Positions 1 through 9,500 of a stretch of 64,000 bases of DNA are shown here, in pieces; the stretch's first letter is position 1, and every line of letters begins with the position of its first letter. A model generated the notes under the pieces. The model did not search any database. It was not told the DNA's origin and saw nothing but the letters and a program-made list of their open reading frames with translations. Source of the DNA: an uncultured Bacteroidota bacterium (GTDB lineage: Bacteria; Bacteroidota; Bacteroidia; Chitinophagales; Chitinophagaceae). The stretch covers positions 3,607 to 67,606 of the forward strand of contig CALEZD010000013.1 in the NCBI GenBank assembly GCA_937928385.1, given 5' to 3'. The position numbers and the translations under genes were made by a program.

Positions 1-1106
1 CACAACTGTTTCAGCGTCTTGCCCGTTTCGGTCATAAACTGGTATATCAGCAGCCCGTCGTAGATGCCATCACGCTCAGGTATATGGCCCTTCACGGCTA
101 TACCGCCGCTTTCCTCACCTCCTACCAGCACGTCCTCATTCACCATTATCTCGCTGATGTATTTAAAACCTATTGGCGTTACTTCTACAGGCAGCCCGTA
201 AGCCTCGCTCATGCGTTTCACCCTGTCCGTTACCGAGAAGGCGATGGCTACCTTGCCGGTCATGTTTTTATACTTGTGCAGGTAGTGTATCAGTATCAGC
301 AATATATGGTGCGCATCTACAAAGTTGCCATCCTCGTCGTACAGGCCTATACGGTCTGCGTCGCCATCCGTCGCCAGGCCTATCTTCAGCTCAGGTGTAG
401 TGGCCATAGTATGTGCCAGTTCTTTCAGGTTCTTGTCTATTGGCTCAGGTGCCTGCCCGTGAAAGCCCGGGTTATAGTCGCAATGCAGCAGGGTAGCGTT
501 GGGCAGCAGGCGGCGTATCACGTTCTGGCCCGCACCGTACATAGCATCGTACGCCATTTTAAAGGGCGACTTGTTCAGCGCAACGAAGTCAAAATGCTCC
601 TGTAGGTAGCTCACGTACATATCCTCCAGCGCCACATATTCCAGCATACCTGTTTCTTCCAGTTGGTCCAGCGATACGCCCGGTATTTCTACTTCTTCGG
701 GTATCAGCGCCTCTACCTCTGCTATATGTTTGGGGCTGGTGGGTCCTCCGTGGGGGCCTTTCAGTTTATAGCCATTATATGTCGGCGGGTTGTGCGATGC
801 GGTAATTACCACGCCCTGGTCGGCTCCCAGTTTCAGCACCCCGAACGACAGCATAGGGGTACTGATATACCCCTGTGCCATAATCACTTTTACGCCATTG
901 GCGCACAGCACATCGGCCACCGTTTCCGTAAACATTGGCCCGCCAAAGCGGCAATCGTGCCCCACCACTACTTTGGGGGTAGGATTGCTTTTTTTCAGCC
1001 AGTCGGCCAACGCTTTCGATACGCGGGCTACATTATATACTGTAAAATCCTTTGCTATGATAGCCCTCCAGCCATCCGTACCAAACTTAATTTTGTCAGG
1101 AGTCAT
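1..1106 (-). CDS. Phosphoglucomutase/phosphomannomutase family protein, 3' end outside window
   Basis: The protein reads leftward off the window edge, so about 368 N-terminal residues are visible and the C-terminal part (family length is usually 450-580) is missing. It begins MTPDKIKFGTDGWR, the alpha-D-phosphohexomutase opening. The catalytic phosphoserine loop TASHNP is present with Ser104, followed by the metal-binding loop DGDADR and the sugar-binding loop GGEESGG. The enzyme interconverts hexose 1- and 6-phosphates in the cytoplasm for glycogen or cell-envelope sugar synthesis. Which substrate it prefers cannot be read from the sequence. A TAnnTTTG promoter lies about 50 bases upstream, and the leader contains a short CCCC/GGGG hairpin. 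Confidence 0.93.
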   Translation of the reverse strand, partial: MTPDKIKFGTDGWRAIIAKDFTVYNVARVSKALADWLKKSNPTPKVVVGHDCRFGGPMFTETVADVLCANGVKVIMAQGYISTPMLSFGVLKLGADQGVVITASHNPPTYNGYKLKGPHGGPTSPKHIAEVEALIPEEVEIPGVSLDQLEETGMLEYVALEDMYVSYLQEHFDFVALNKSPFKMAYDAMYGAGQNVIRRLLPNATLLHCDYNPGFHGQAPEPIDKNLKELAHTMATTPELKIGLATDGDADRIGLYDEDGNFVDAHHILLILIHYLHKYKNMTGKVAIAFSVTDRVKRMSEAYGLPVEVTPIGFKYISEIMVNEDVLVGGEESGGIAVKGHIPERDGIYDGLLIYQFMTETGKTLKQL

Positions 1107-1155
1107 ATAAAAAGTAAAAAAGTTAATGTTAGTCCCCTAATGGGGTAATGAGCCG

Positions 1156-1163
1156 CAAAAATA
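1156..1163 (-). promoter_or_regulatory. Bacteroidota -7 promoter element for the phosphohexomutase
   Basis: Read on the minus strand the bases are TATTTTTG, matching TAnnTTTG. It sits 50 bases upstream of the ATG at 1106, which leaves a leader of about 45 bases. Confidence 0.5.
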
Positions 1164-1247
1164 GTACAATAAAGGTTAATTGGTTAAAATGTTAAAGTTG
1201 TCAGCCACATATTCAAAATGTTTGGGGGCTATATTAATATTACGCCG

Positions 1248-1616
1248 ATGAAAAAGATACTTAATCTATGCCTGCTATTCAGCTCACTGCTGGGTTACCT
1301 GGAGTGGGGTGGCGGACAGCACTCTTTCCTCGGTCAGGCCGAATACGAATTGCTCTTCGGCAGCAGCACCACCGATAACTTCGCGCACCCCTTCGTGCTC
1401 ATACCACTGGCGGGGCAGTTGTTGCTGTTCATTACCCTCTTCCAGAAGACACCTTCGCGTATACTTACCTATACGGGTCTGGCATCGCTGAGCCTCCTGC
1501 TGCTGTTCATCTTTGCTATTGGCATCATGGGCATGAACTTCAAAATGATTGCCTCCGTAATACCCTTTATCGTTTTTGGCATTTTGGTGATAAGGTATAA
1601 CAGGAAGGTGAAATAA
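1248..1616 (+). CDS. Small integral membrane protein of unknown function
   Basis: A protein of 122 residues starting MKKILNLCLLF. I prefer the ATG at 1248 over an in-frame ATG at 1218 because it gives a normal N-terminal membrane segment. Three or four hydrophobic segments can be seen, at about residues 2-18, 48-64, 70-88 and 93-112, with a basic tail RYNRKVK. I do not recognise a family. It is transcribed away from the phosphohexomutase and converges with the adenylate cyclase gene 35 bases downstream. Confidence 0.7.
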   Translation: MKKILNLCLLFSSLLGYLEWGGGQHSFLGQAEYELLFGSSTTDNFAHPFVLIPLAGQLLLFITLFQKTPSRILTYTGLASLSLLLLFIFAIGIMGMNFKMIASVIPFIVFGILVIRYNRKVK

Positions 1617-1651
1617 CTGAATGAAGAATTGCGGGTACTATTGAAGATATC

Positions 1652-3658
1652 TTAAGCAACAACACTGTCCACAAAATACATCTTCAGCATTCCCTTATTC
1701 TTGGCCTCTATCTCACCGCGATAGGTGCAGGTGAATTTGTCTTTCACCAGTTCGTAAGTAGTTTGTGATATGTTGATTTTACTCGCTTCGCTTCTTTGCT
1801 CCATTCGGGCAGCCGTGTTCACAGTGTCCCCCCATATATCATAGGCGAATTTTCTGACACCTACTATGCCCGCTACTACAGGGCCACTGTGCACACCTAT
1901 TCTTATCTCAAAGGTATCATCACCCATCGTAGCCTTCCTGTCTTGCATGAACTTCCTTATCTCTATCGCAGCCTGTATTACCTTTTCAGCATGTGCCGGG
2001 TCTTGTACCGGCAGCCCGCATACAGCCAGGTAGGCGTCGCCTATAGTCTTTATTTTTTCGATATCGTATTTGGCTGTAATATCATCAAATGCCTTGAAAC
2101 AAGTGTGGAGTTCCTCCACCAGCTTTTCTGTGCCCATACGCTCACCTGCACCGGTAAAGTTGATAAAATCAGTAAAAAGCACTGTCACTTCATCAAAGTG
2201 TTTTGCCGTGGTGGCACCGCGGTCTTTCAATTCGTTGCTCACTTCTTCGGGCAGAATATTGAGCAGCAACTCTTCAGACTTCAGCTTTTCTTCTGAGAGT
2301 TTGCTTTTTTGAACGGTGAGCTGCTTATTGTTCTTCACAATAAAAAATGAGAACCCAAGCAGCAACAACACAACTCCGGCACCTATATAAGTATACGTCT
2401 TTTGCTTCTGCAGTTTTAATGCGTTCAGTTTTTTGGTTTCTGCATTTTTCAGACTATCCGCCAGTTGCTTTCTCTGGTACTCACCTTCTACTTCCAGTCT
2501 TGTTATTTTTTCGTTATTTTCTTTATTAAACACAGAGTCTTTATAAATAATACTCTGTTCGTATGCCCTAAGGGCTTCTTTATAATTGCCCGATAATTCA
2601 TAGGCTGCGGCTAAATTGTTGTAGATACTTTGCAAATCACCGATTAAGCCAAGAGACGTGTAATGTTCAATTGCTTTATTATAGTACATGACCGCGTTTT
2701 GCAGATTGTCTGCCTTCATATTCGATGCCGTTCTATAGCCTTCATTATCACTGCTGCTGTCTTTTGCCATTTCCAGGTACAAGTCTGCAATAGCGGCAAC
2801 GCCGATAACAAATGCCCTTTTTTCACCAATCTTTTCAGCTATGTTCATGCTTTTTATGTAGCATGATAAAGCCTCTTTATAATTTTTATGATTCAAATAA
2901 TAGGAACCTATATTCCCTGTAGCACTCAGTATTCCGTATTGAAACCCGATATCCTCATATAACTTCAGCGCTTGCTTGTAAGAGCTTAATGCCAATGCGT
3001 CCTCACCACGGTTTTTGTAGATGTTTGCCCTATTATTTAAGATATCGGCAATGCCTCTTTTATTACCCAATTCCTCATAAATTTTAAGCGACTGCTTCAT
3101 ATAGTCTAAAGCTTTAGTATCACGCTGCATAGAATGATACAGATTGCCGATATTGCCTAAAGTTCTTGCTGTGCCTAATTTATCTCCCAACTCCTCAAAT
3201 ATTTTCAATGCCTTTAGGTAATACTCTAATGCCTCTGCATAATTGCCGGTAGCCAAGTTCACATTTGCCAAATTTCTCAACAAAGTTGCTATAGCGCCGT
3301 GTTCTTTTATGGCTTCAAATATTTTCAGGCTTCTTTTATAATAGTCTAGCGCTTTAGGATAGCTGGTTATTGCATTATAATTTAAGCCCAACGCTAATAA
3401 GGTTACAGCCTGTCCACGTTCCCAGTCCAATTTCTTTGCCAGGGCATAGCCTTGTTCTCCGTATTTGATACCTTCATCGGGTGCAATATCGGCATACGTA
3501 TAAGAAAGTGATCTTAGAATGTTTACTTTATTAGTATCCTCTTTTGCTTTAGGTAATTCAACTAAAAGTGAATCAATTCTTTCTTGTCCAGGCTTCTGGG
3601 CAAACAGGTTTGAGTTGAATGCCATGATAAATATGAAAAACAACAGGGTGCGAAACAT
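1652..3658 (-). CDS. TPR-containing membrane adenylate cyclase (class III)
   Basis: A protein of 668 residues. It has a signal peptide at 1-20 (ending NLFAQ), about eight tetratricopeptide repeats over residues 35-380, a coiled coil, one transmembrane helix near 425-445, and a C-terminal class III cyclase domain. The metal aspartates are Asp497 (LFTDF) and Asp541 (TIGDAY). Lys537 just before TIGD and the Asp of YDIWGDTVN are the adenine-specifying pair, so ATP rather than GTP is the expected substrate. The topology implies TPRs in the periplasm and the cyclase in the cytoplasm, so an external or envelope signal would control cAMP. The partner and signal are unknown. It stands alone, with converging small genes on its 3' side. 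Confidence 0.9.
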   Translation of the reverse strand: MFRTLLFFIFIMAFNSNLFAQKPGQERIDSLLVELPKAKEDTNKVNILRSLSYTYADIAPDEGIKYGEQGYALAKKLDWERGQAVTLLALGLNYNAITSYPKALDYYKRSLKIFEAIKEHGAIATLLRNLANVNLATGNYAEALEYYLKALKIFEELGDKLGTARTLGNIGNLYHSMQRDTKALDYMKQSLKIYEELGNKRGIADILNNRANIYKNRGEDALALSSYKQALKLYEDIGFQYGILSATGNIGSYYLNHKNYKEALSCYIKSMNIAEKIGEKRAFVIGVAAIADLYLEMAKDSSSDNEGYRTASNMKADNLQNAVMYYNKAIEHYTSLGLIGDLQSIYNNLAAAYELSGNYKEALRAYEQSIIYKDSVFNKENNEKITRLEVEGEYQRKQLADSLKNAETKKLNALKLQKQKTYTYIGAGVVLLLLGFSFFIVKNNKQLTVQKSKLSEEKLKSEELLLNILPEEVSNELKDRGATTAKHFDEVTVLFTDFINFTGAGERMGTEKLVEELHTCFKAFDDITAKYDIEKIKTIGDAYLAVCGLPVQDPAHAEKVIQAAIEIRKFMQDRKATMGDDTFEIRIGVHSGPVVAGIVGVRKFAYDIWGDTVNTAARMEQRSEASKINISQTTYELVKDKFTCTYRGEIEAKNKGMLKMYFVDSVVA

Positions 3659-3783
3659 GCATGAAATTTACTCTAATGTACATATTTACCCTAATAATGT
3701 TACACGGTAAAAGATGGGTTCGTTATGTCACGGGAAACGCAGTTTCTATAGAAATTTATGAAGCAGTTCTGTAACTTTCCCCC

Positions 3784-4845
3784 ATGCGCCACACCACACT
3801 ATTACTTTTTATTCTGCTCATAGCCACAGCCTCCTTCGGGCAGATGTATTCATTGAAATATATTGACACCAGGATCGATGCCTCCTTTCGTGGTATGTCA
3901 GTAGCACAAGATGATGCGGTATGGGTATGCGGCAGCAAAGGCTGGGTGGGCCGCATTACTGACAGCGGGAACCGCAGGAGGTTCCTCAGGGTGCCGGGTT
4001 ACGACGATTGCGACTTCCGTACTGTGTATGCCTTCGATGCCAGCCATGCCATCATCGCCAATGCCGGCAGCCCTGCCTATGTCCTGCATACTTCCGATGG
4101 TGGCTATACCTGGAAGGAGGTGTATACGAATACCGATAGCGCGGCTTTTATTGACGGTATAGATTTCTGGAACAAGAAGGACGGCCTCATACATGGCGAC
4201 CCCATCAACGGGCGTATGCTGCTGCTTTATACAAAAGACGGTGGCCGTACCTGGAAAGAACGAAAACAAAAACACAGGCCGCAGATGGGGGAGGGCGAAG
4301 CCTCTTTCGCCGCCAGCGGCACCGCTATTAGTTGCTTTCTCCACAGTGCAGTGGTGTTAGCTGTGGGTGGTAAAACGTCTAAGCTCTACTTTTCACGCAA
4401 CCGCGGCAGGCGCTGGCGCAGTATACCCACCCCCATGCTGGCAACGTCAGCAAGTACAGGCATATTTTCATTTAAGGTTGGGCAGGACTGTGCATGGAAC
4501 TGGATGATAGCCGGCGGCGACTACCGCAACGATACGGTAAGCACAGCTAACTTTTTCTACTCGAACAACAAAGGGAAAGACTGGTCTGCCCCGCAAACCA
4601 CCACACGCGGCTACCGCGAATGCCTGGCGCAAATAGATACAGACTCTACCTCAAAAAAGAGCAGGGCAAGGGCCACCTTTGCCGTAGGCCCATCCGGTAT
4701 AGATATCTCTACCGACGACGGCCTGAACTGGAAACGCCTGTCCGACGAAAAAGGCTTTCATGTGATGAAACCGAGCATTGACGGAAACCGAATATTTCTT
4801 GCAGGCGCCAACGGTAAACTGGCTATTATGAGCACGACACCATAG
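3784..4845 (+). CDS. Secreted beta-propeller protein with BNR/Asp-box repeats (YCF48-like)
   Basis: A protein of 353 residues with a signal peptide (about 1-19, ending ASFGQ). Asp-box-like motifs recur: TSDGGYTW, TKDGGRTW, SRNRGRRW, SNNKGKDW and STDDGLNW, the S/T-x-D-x-G-x-x-W pattern of BNR and YCF48 propellers. Such proteins in Bacteroidota are often annotated as oxidoreductase or sialidase-like, but no catalytic residues of a sialidase are evident, so no activity is claimed. A TAACTTTC element, one base off the TAnnTTTG consensus, lies just upstream of the start. It converges with the next gene across 21 bases. Confidence 0.75.
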   Translation: MRHTTLLLFILLIATASFGQMYSLKYIDTRIDASFRGMSVAQDDAVWVCGSKGWVGRITDSGNRRRFLRVPGYDDCDFRTVYAFDASHAIIANAGSPAYVLHTSDGGYTWKEVYTNTDSAAFIDGIDFWNKKDGLIHGDPINGRMLLLYTKDGGRTWKERKQKHRPQMGEGEASFAASGTAISCFLHSAVVLAVGGKTSKLYFSRNRGRRWRSIPTPMLATSASTGIFSFKVGQDCAWNWMIAGGDYRNDTVSTANFFYSNNKGKDWSAPQTTTRGYRECLAQIDTDSTSKKSRARATFAVGPSGIDISTDDGLNWKRLSDEKGFHVMKPSIDGNRIFLAGANGKLAIMSTTP

Positions 4846-4866
4846 GGGTACACTCGCGCCAGGAAA

Positions 4867-5970
4867 CTACAACCTGCACGCCCCATACCCCCAACCCATA
4901 AATATCTTATTACGCAGGGCGAAGTTGTTCTTGGCAATTTCCGTTTTTACGGGTTTTATATAAAACTTTGCCCGTGCCGAATCAATCTTCTCTATAGGCA
5001 CACGGTAAGTATGTGAAGTGATATGATGCCCTCTCCCCGTCGTGCCTGTCCCGAAATACCGCATGGTGTTTCTGCGGCGGGCCTGGGTGGTACTGTCCAC
5101 ATTCCAGTTAATCTGGAAATCCAGTACATAAGCTATGTCCTTCGGGTGCAGGTACCCGGCCTCTATCTGCTGTATATACACCTCATCAGGAAAGAAATTA
5201 AAACCGAAGTATGTGGCATAATGCACCATGACAGCAAAGAACAATGTAGAATACAATCCGTATTCTTCCAGTGTAAATTGCCCTGCTCCTATGTTGTAAT
5301 TATATCCTTCTTTGTATAGCTCATATAGTTCCATCATATCCGGTGTGCCCGTTTTCAGTTCTTTCATGATGTCTGTCTGCTCCAGTCCTATCAGTTTGTC
5401 CGACGGCCAGCCTTTCTCCAGTATCAATTTTTTCAGTTCTCCCCATGTTTTTTCAATCTGTGGCTTATACCTGCGTCCATTTTCAGGGCCAAACCCCTCG
5501 CCTTTCATGGGATTTTTCTCCATCTGGTCGTACCCGTACAGGCTGTACATTTTCTTCAGGGCAGGTGTGTCTATTCCGGCAAGGTATTTTGGCCGGTTAC
5601 GTTTGTATATAGCGGCTACGCTGTCATCGTACTTGGCAAACAGGGGATGTTTTTTGATATAAGGTATGTACATCATATGCCTGGGCATCAGCCCGTTTTC
5701 AGTCCCTTTGTCCACAAATGCCAAAAATGCTTTGGCGTTGCTATCGTACAGAGCCAGTTCTATCGCAGTCATACAGTCATGCACAAATACAAAATCATAT
5801 TTACTGAATGTATTTTGATAAGTAACTAAAGCGCCCTTGATATCATTCATTACAAAAGCCTGCTCTTCAGCTTTATTGATGTCCAGGTGGTAATACTTGT
5901 AATTCTTCTGTTGGGCGATGGCAGAATAATGAAGGCAGGTGAATACCAGGATGAAATATATAAACCGCAT
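4867..5970 (-). CDS. Secreted protein of unknown function, possibly DUF6624-like
   Basis: A protein of 367 residues with a signal peptide (1-19, ending SAIAQ). The N-terminal half has paired helices that look like degenerate TPRs (ALVTYQNTFSKYDFVFVHDC). The segment around EKGWPSDKLIGLEQTD and the following helical region resemble the DUF6624 family, seen in secreted Bacteroidota proteins, but the match is from memory of the motif and is weak. The C-terminal part contains YHLHPKDIAY-like and RRRNTMRYFG segments. No enzyme motif was found. It is followed upstream by a 615-base gene-poor region. Confidence 0.6.
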   Translation of the reverse strand: MRFIYFILVFTCLHYSAIAQQKNYKYYHLDINKAEEQAFVMNDIKGALVTYQNTFSKYDFVFVHDCMTAIELALYDSNAKAFLAFVDKGTENGLMPRHMMYIPYIKKHPLFAKYDDSVAAIYKRNRPKYLAGIDTPALKKMYSLYGYDQMEKNPMKGEGFGPENGRRYKPQIEKTWGELKKLILEKGWPSDKLIGLEQTDIMKELKTGTPDMMELYELYKEGYNYNIGAGQFTLEEYGLYSTLFFAVMVHYATYFGFNFFPDEVYIQQIEAGYLHPKDIAYVLDFQINWNVDSTTQARRRNTMRYFGTGTTGRGHHITSHTYRVPIEKIDSARAKFYIKPVKTEIAKNNFALRNKIFMGWGYGACRL

Positions 5971-6110
5971 ATACAGATGATTGGTATTGTAAATATACTA
6001 AAGCAATGATGTATTAATAGGTTATTTAGATGAGTATTATTTTCATATAGTTCAGTTCCCCGGCATTCTGCCAGGCAAAAATTAAATTTCATGTAATGAT
6101 AAATAATGAG

Positions 6111-6118
6111 TATATTTG
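6111..6118 (+). promoter_or_regulatory. TAnnTTTG promoter element for candidate small RNA 1
   Basis: TATATTTG, an exact match to the Bacteroidota -7 element. A TTTC at 6087-6090 is 20 bases upstream and is one base off the -33 TTTG. Confidence 0.5.
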
Positions 6119-6122
6119 TTAT

Positions 6123-6263
6123 TGAAAATGTATTGTAAAATTCTTCCGCTACAACCTGTCTCTCAGATGTGGCTGGAGCGTAACTATTCAAACTATGAAA
6201 CCACCGTTAAAAAATCAGACCTGCCATAAGTCATGCTCCCGCCCCTCCCGGCGGGATTTTTAT
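6123..6263 (+). ncRNA. Candidate small non-coding RNA 1
   Basis: The unit runs from a TATATTTG promoter at 6111 to an intrinsic terminator at 6238-6263 and would give a transcript of about 140 nt. No open frame with a credible start lies inside. The 5' boundary is inferred from the promoter; the 3' boundary is seen as the hairpin and T-run. No known family was recognised. A second unit with the same layout is at 47780-47933. Confidence 0.35.
6238..6263 (+). terminator. Intrinsic terminator of candidate small RNA 1
   Basis: Stem CCCGCC (6238-6243) with GGCGGG (6250-6255), a 6-base loop, followed by ATTTTTATT. Confidence 0.6.
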
Positions 6264-6477
6264 TACAGCTACCTTCCCGAAAAAACATGCACAGGGTTAA
6301 CAGAAGTTAACAAAACGTGTATAATGTGTTCATTGTCAAATAATTGCAAAGCAACAGTATTGCTAAAAGTTAAACCTGCATATCAGCCTGTTAACAAAAT
6401 AGGCCCATTTTGTACTTATTGCATGTCCTTTTTTACCGATTGGGCAACGTACTATCACCCTGTCGATACTCAATTAC

Positions 6478-6509
6478 CGCATTGTCGCATTAGCACATTA
6501 TCGCATTTA
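6478..6509 (+). repeat. Four tandem 8-bp near-repeats upstream of dnaE
   Basis: CGCATTGT, CGCATTAG, CACATTAT and CGCATTTA follow each other without a gap, about 75 bases before the dnaE start. The shared core is CGCATT (CACATT in the third copy). Confidence 0.55.
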
Positions 6510-6585
6510 ACAACTGTGGAAAACTACCCACCAGCCACCCCTCCTTTTTTCGTTATTTTGTAAGACGCCGTTTGGATAGTGCACT

Positions 6586-9500
6586 ATGCAATTTTCTCAT
6601 CTACATAATCATACCCAGTTCTCCCTGCTCGACGGGGCGTCCTCTATTCCCCGCCTGTTCGACAAGGCAGCCAAAGACAATATGCCCGCTATGGCCATTA
6701 CCGACCATGGTAATATGTTCGGTGTATTCGACTTTGTGGCCAGCGCCTGGAAGAACACCAAAGTGGTGGGTACAGATGAGAACGGCAAGGAGATAAAGGA
6801 ACCGGTGGTAAAGCCCGTAGTGGGCTGTGAGTTTTACTTAGTAGAAGACCGGCACAAACGGGCATTCAGCCGCGAAGAGCGGGATGTACGCTGCCACCAG
6901 CTATTATTGGCTAAAGATGAGATAGGGTACAGGAACCTGGTGAAGCTCTGTAGCCTGGGCTATATGGAAGGCCTGTACGGCAAGTACCCCCGTATAGATA
7001 AGGAACTGATACTGAAATACCACGAGGGGCTGATAGCTACCACCTGCTGCCTGGCAGCCGAAGTGCCGCGCACCATATTGCGCAAGGGCGAGGAAGAGGC
7101 GGAAAAGGTGTTCAAATGGTGGCTCGACGTATTTGGCGACGACTATTATGTAGAACTGCAGCGCCACGATATACCCGACCAGGTAAAGGCCAACGAAGTG
7201 CTGCTGAAGTTTGCAGCCAAATACAATGTGCCCGTCATAGCGTCCAACGACAGTCACTATGTAGAGCAGACGGATGCCAACGCGCACGATATCCTCCTCT
7301 GCATCAATACAGGTGAAAAACAGGCAACGCCTAAGGCTAAAGATTTTGACGACGAGGGCGGAAAGTCAAAAGACACCCGCTTCGCTTTTTACAACGACCA
7401 GTTCTACTTCAAGAATACGGAGGAAATGTCTAAGCTCTTTAGCGATGTGCCGCAGGCTATAGACAATACCCAGATGATTGTGGACAAGATAAAGCCCCTC
7501 AAGCTGGAGCGGGATATCTTGCTGCCGCACTTCAAAGTTCCGCCAGAGTTTCACGACGACCAGGACGAATACCTGGCGCATATTACCTGGACAGGTGCTA
7601 AGGAGCGTTACCGCGATATATCTCCCGAGGTAGAGGAACGTATCAACTTCGAGTTGTTTACCATCAAGACCATGGGTTTTGCGGGTTACTTCCTCATCGT
7701 GGGCGATTTCATCAAGGCGGGCCGCGACCTCGGTGTATTCGTAGGCCCCGGCCGTGGTAGCGCTGCCGGTAGCGTGGTGGCCTATTGTATAGGTATAACG
7801 AATATTGACCCCATTAAGTATAATCTCCTGTTCGAGCGTTTCCTCAACCCGGAGCGTAAGAGCATGCCTGATATAGATACCGACTTTGACGATGCCGGCC
7901 GCCAGAAAGTGATAGATTATGTAGTGCAGAAGTACGGCAAAAACCAGGTGGCGCATATCATCACCTATGGTACTATGGCTGCCAAAAGCAGCATAAAAGA
8001 CGTAGCCCGTGTACTGGACCTGCCGCTCGACCAGAGTAATATGCTGGCCAAGCTGGTGCCGGAGCGCCCGGGTATATCACTCAAAAGATTGCTGACTGCA
8101 CCACTGAAAGGTGACGGTAGCCTGGCGGATAAGGAAGGATTGGGTGCCGATGAAATGGCCAACGTAGAAAAACTGCGTGAATTCCATAAGGAGCAAACCA
8201 TACATGGCGATGTGCTGCGCGAGGCTGAGAAGCTGGAAGGCAGTGTGCGCAATACAGGTATACATGCTGCGGGTATCATCATTGCCCCCAGCGATTTGTC
8301 CGACCTGATACCCGTATGCGCCACCAAAGATGTAGAACTGCTGGTCACACAGTTTGAAGGTAATATCATTGAGAATTCCGGCGTTATCAAGATGGACTTT
8401 TTGGGACTGAAAACCCTCACCATCATTAAAGATGCCCTGCACCTCATCAAACGCAACTACGATATTGAAATAGACATCGACACCATACCGTTGGATGATG
8501 AAGTGACCTACCAGCTCTACCAGCGCGGCGAAACCAACGGTACCTTCCAGTTTGAAAGTCCGGGTATGCAAAAGTACCTGCGCGAGCTGAAGCCCGATAA
8601 GTTTGACGACCTTATAGCGATGAACGCCTTGTACCGCCCGGGCCCGCTGGAGTATATACCCAACTTCATCAAGCGTAAGCACGGTGAGGAGCAGATAGTA
8701 TATGACCTGCCCGATATGCAGGAATACCTGGAAGATACCTATGGTATCACGGTGTACCAGGAGCAGGTGATGCTGCTGAGCCAAAAGCTGGCGGGGTTCA
8801 GCAAGGGCGACGCAGACGTACTGCGCAAGGCCATGGGTAAGAAGCAGAAAGCGGTACTGGATAAAATGAAGAGCCAGTTTGTGGAGGGGGCTAAGGCCAA
8901 AGGCCACCCCGAAGACAAACTGAACAAGATATGGACTGACTGGGAAGCTTTCGCACAATATGCCTTCAACAAGTCGCACTCTACCTGTTATGCATTCGTA
9001 GCATACCAGACAGCCTACCTCAAGGCGCATTACCCTTCGGAGTTTATGGCTGCCGTACTCAACAACCAGGGCAATATCGATAAGATAAAGTTCTACATGG
9101 AAGAGTGCCAGCGCATGGGCCTGTCGGTATTGGGGCCCGATGTGAATGAAAGCCTCAAAGGGTTCTCGGTGAGTAAGGAGAGTGTGATACGCTTCGGTAT
9201 GAATGCCATCAAAGGGGTGGGTGAGGCTGCGGTAGAAGATATCATCCGCGAGCGTGAAGAGAATGGGCTGTACGCATCACCTTACGATTTTATAGCAAGG
9301 GTAAATCAAAGAACTGTAAATAAAAAGTCGTTGGAAAACCTGGTGCTGGCAGGTGCGCTGGATAGCTTTAAAGAACTGCATAGGGCGCAGTATTTTTACG
9401 CACCGGCTGTCGACCCTGTTTCGGGGCTCGAAAGGCTTACCCGCTTTGGCAACCAGGTACAGTCTGCCTCCAGCATGAGCAGCAACAGCCTGTTTGGCGA

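Larger units (their letters stand above)
5971..6585 (+). other. Gene-poor region between a secreted protein and dnaE
   Basis: 615 bases with no convincing protein gene. It holds a TAnnTTTG promoter at 6111, an intrinsic terminator at 6238-6263, and four 8-bp near-repeats at 6478-6509. A 122-codon frame at 6195-6563 crosses the terminator and has many Cys, His and Pro residues and no recognisable motif, so I do not call it. Confidence 0.6.

Noticed and set aside
6195..6563. A 122-codon open frame upstream of dnaE
   Set aside because: It crosses a terminator hairpin, has no signal or motif, and has unusual amino-acid content.
8077..9030. Long antisense frames across dnaE, such as this 317-codon one
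   Set aside because: They are shadows of the dnaE reading frame with no domain or start context.
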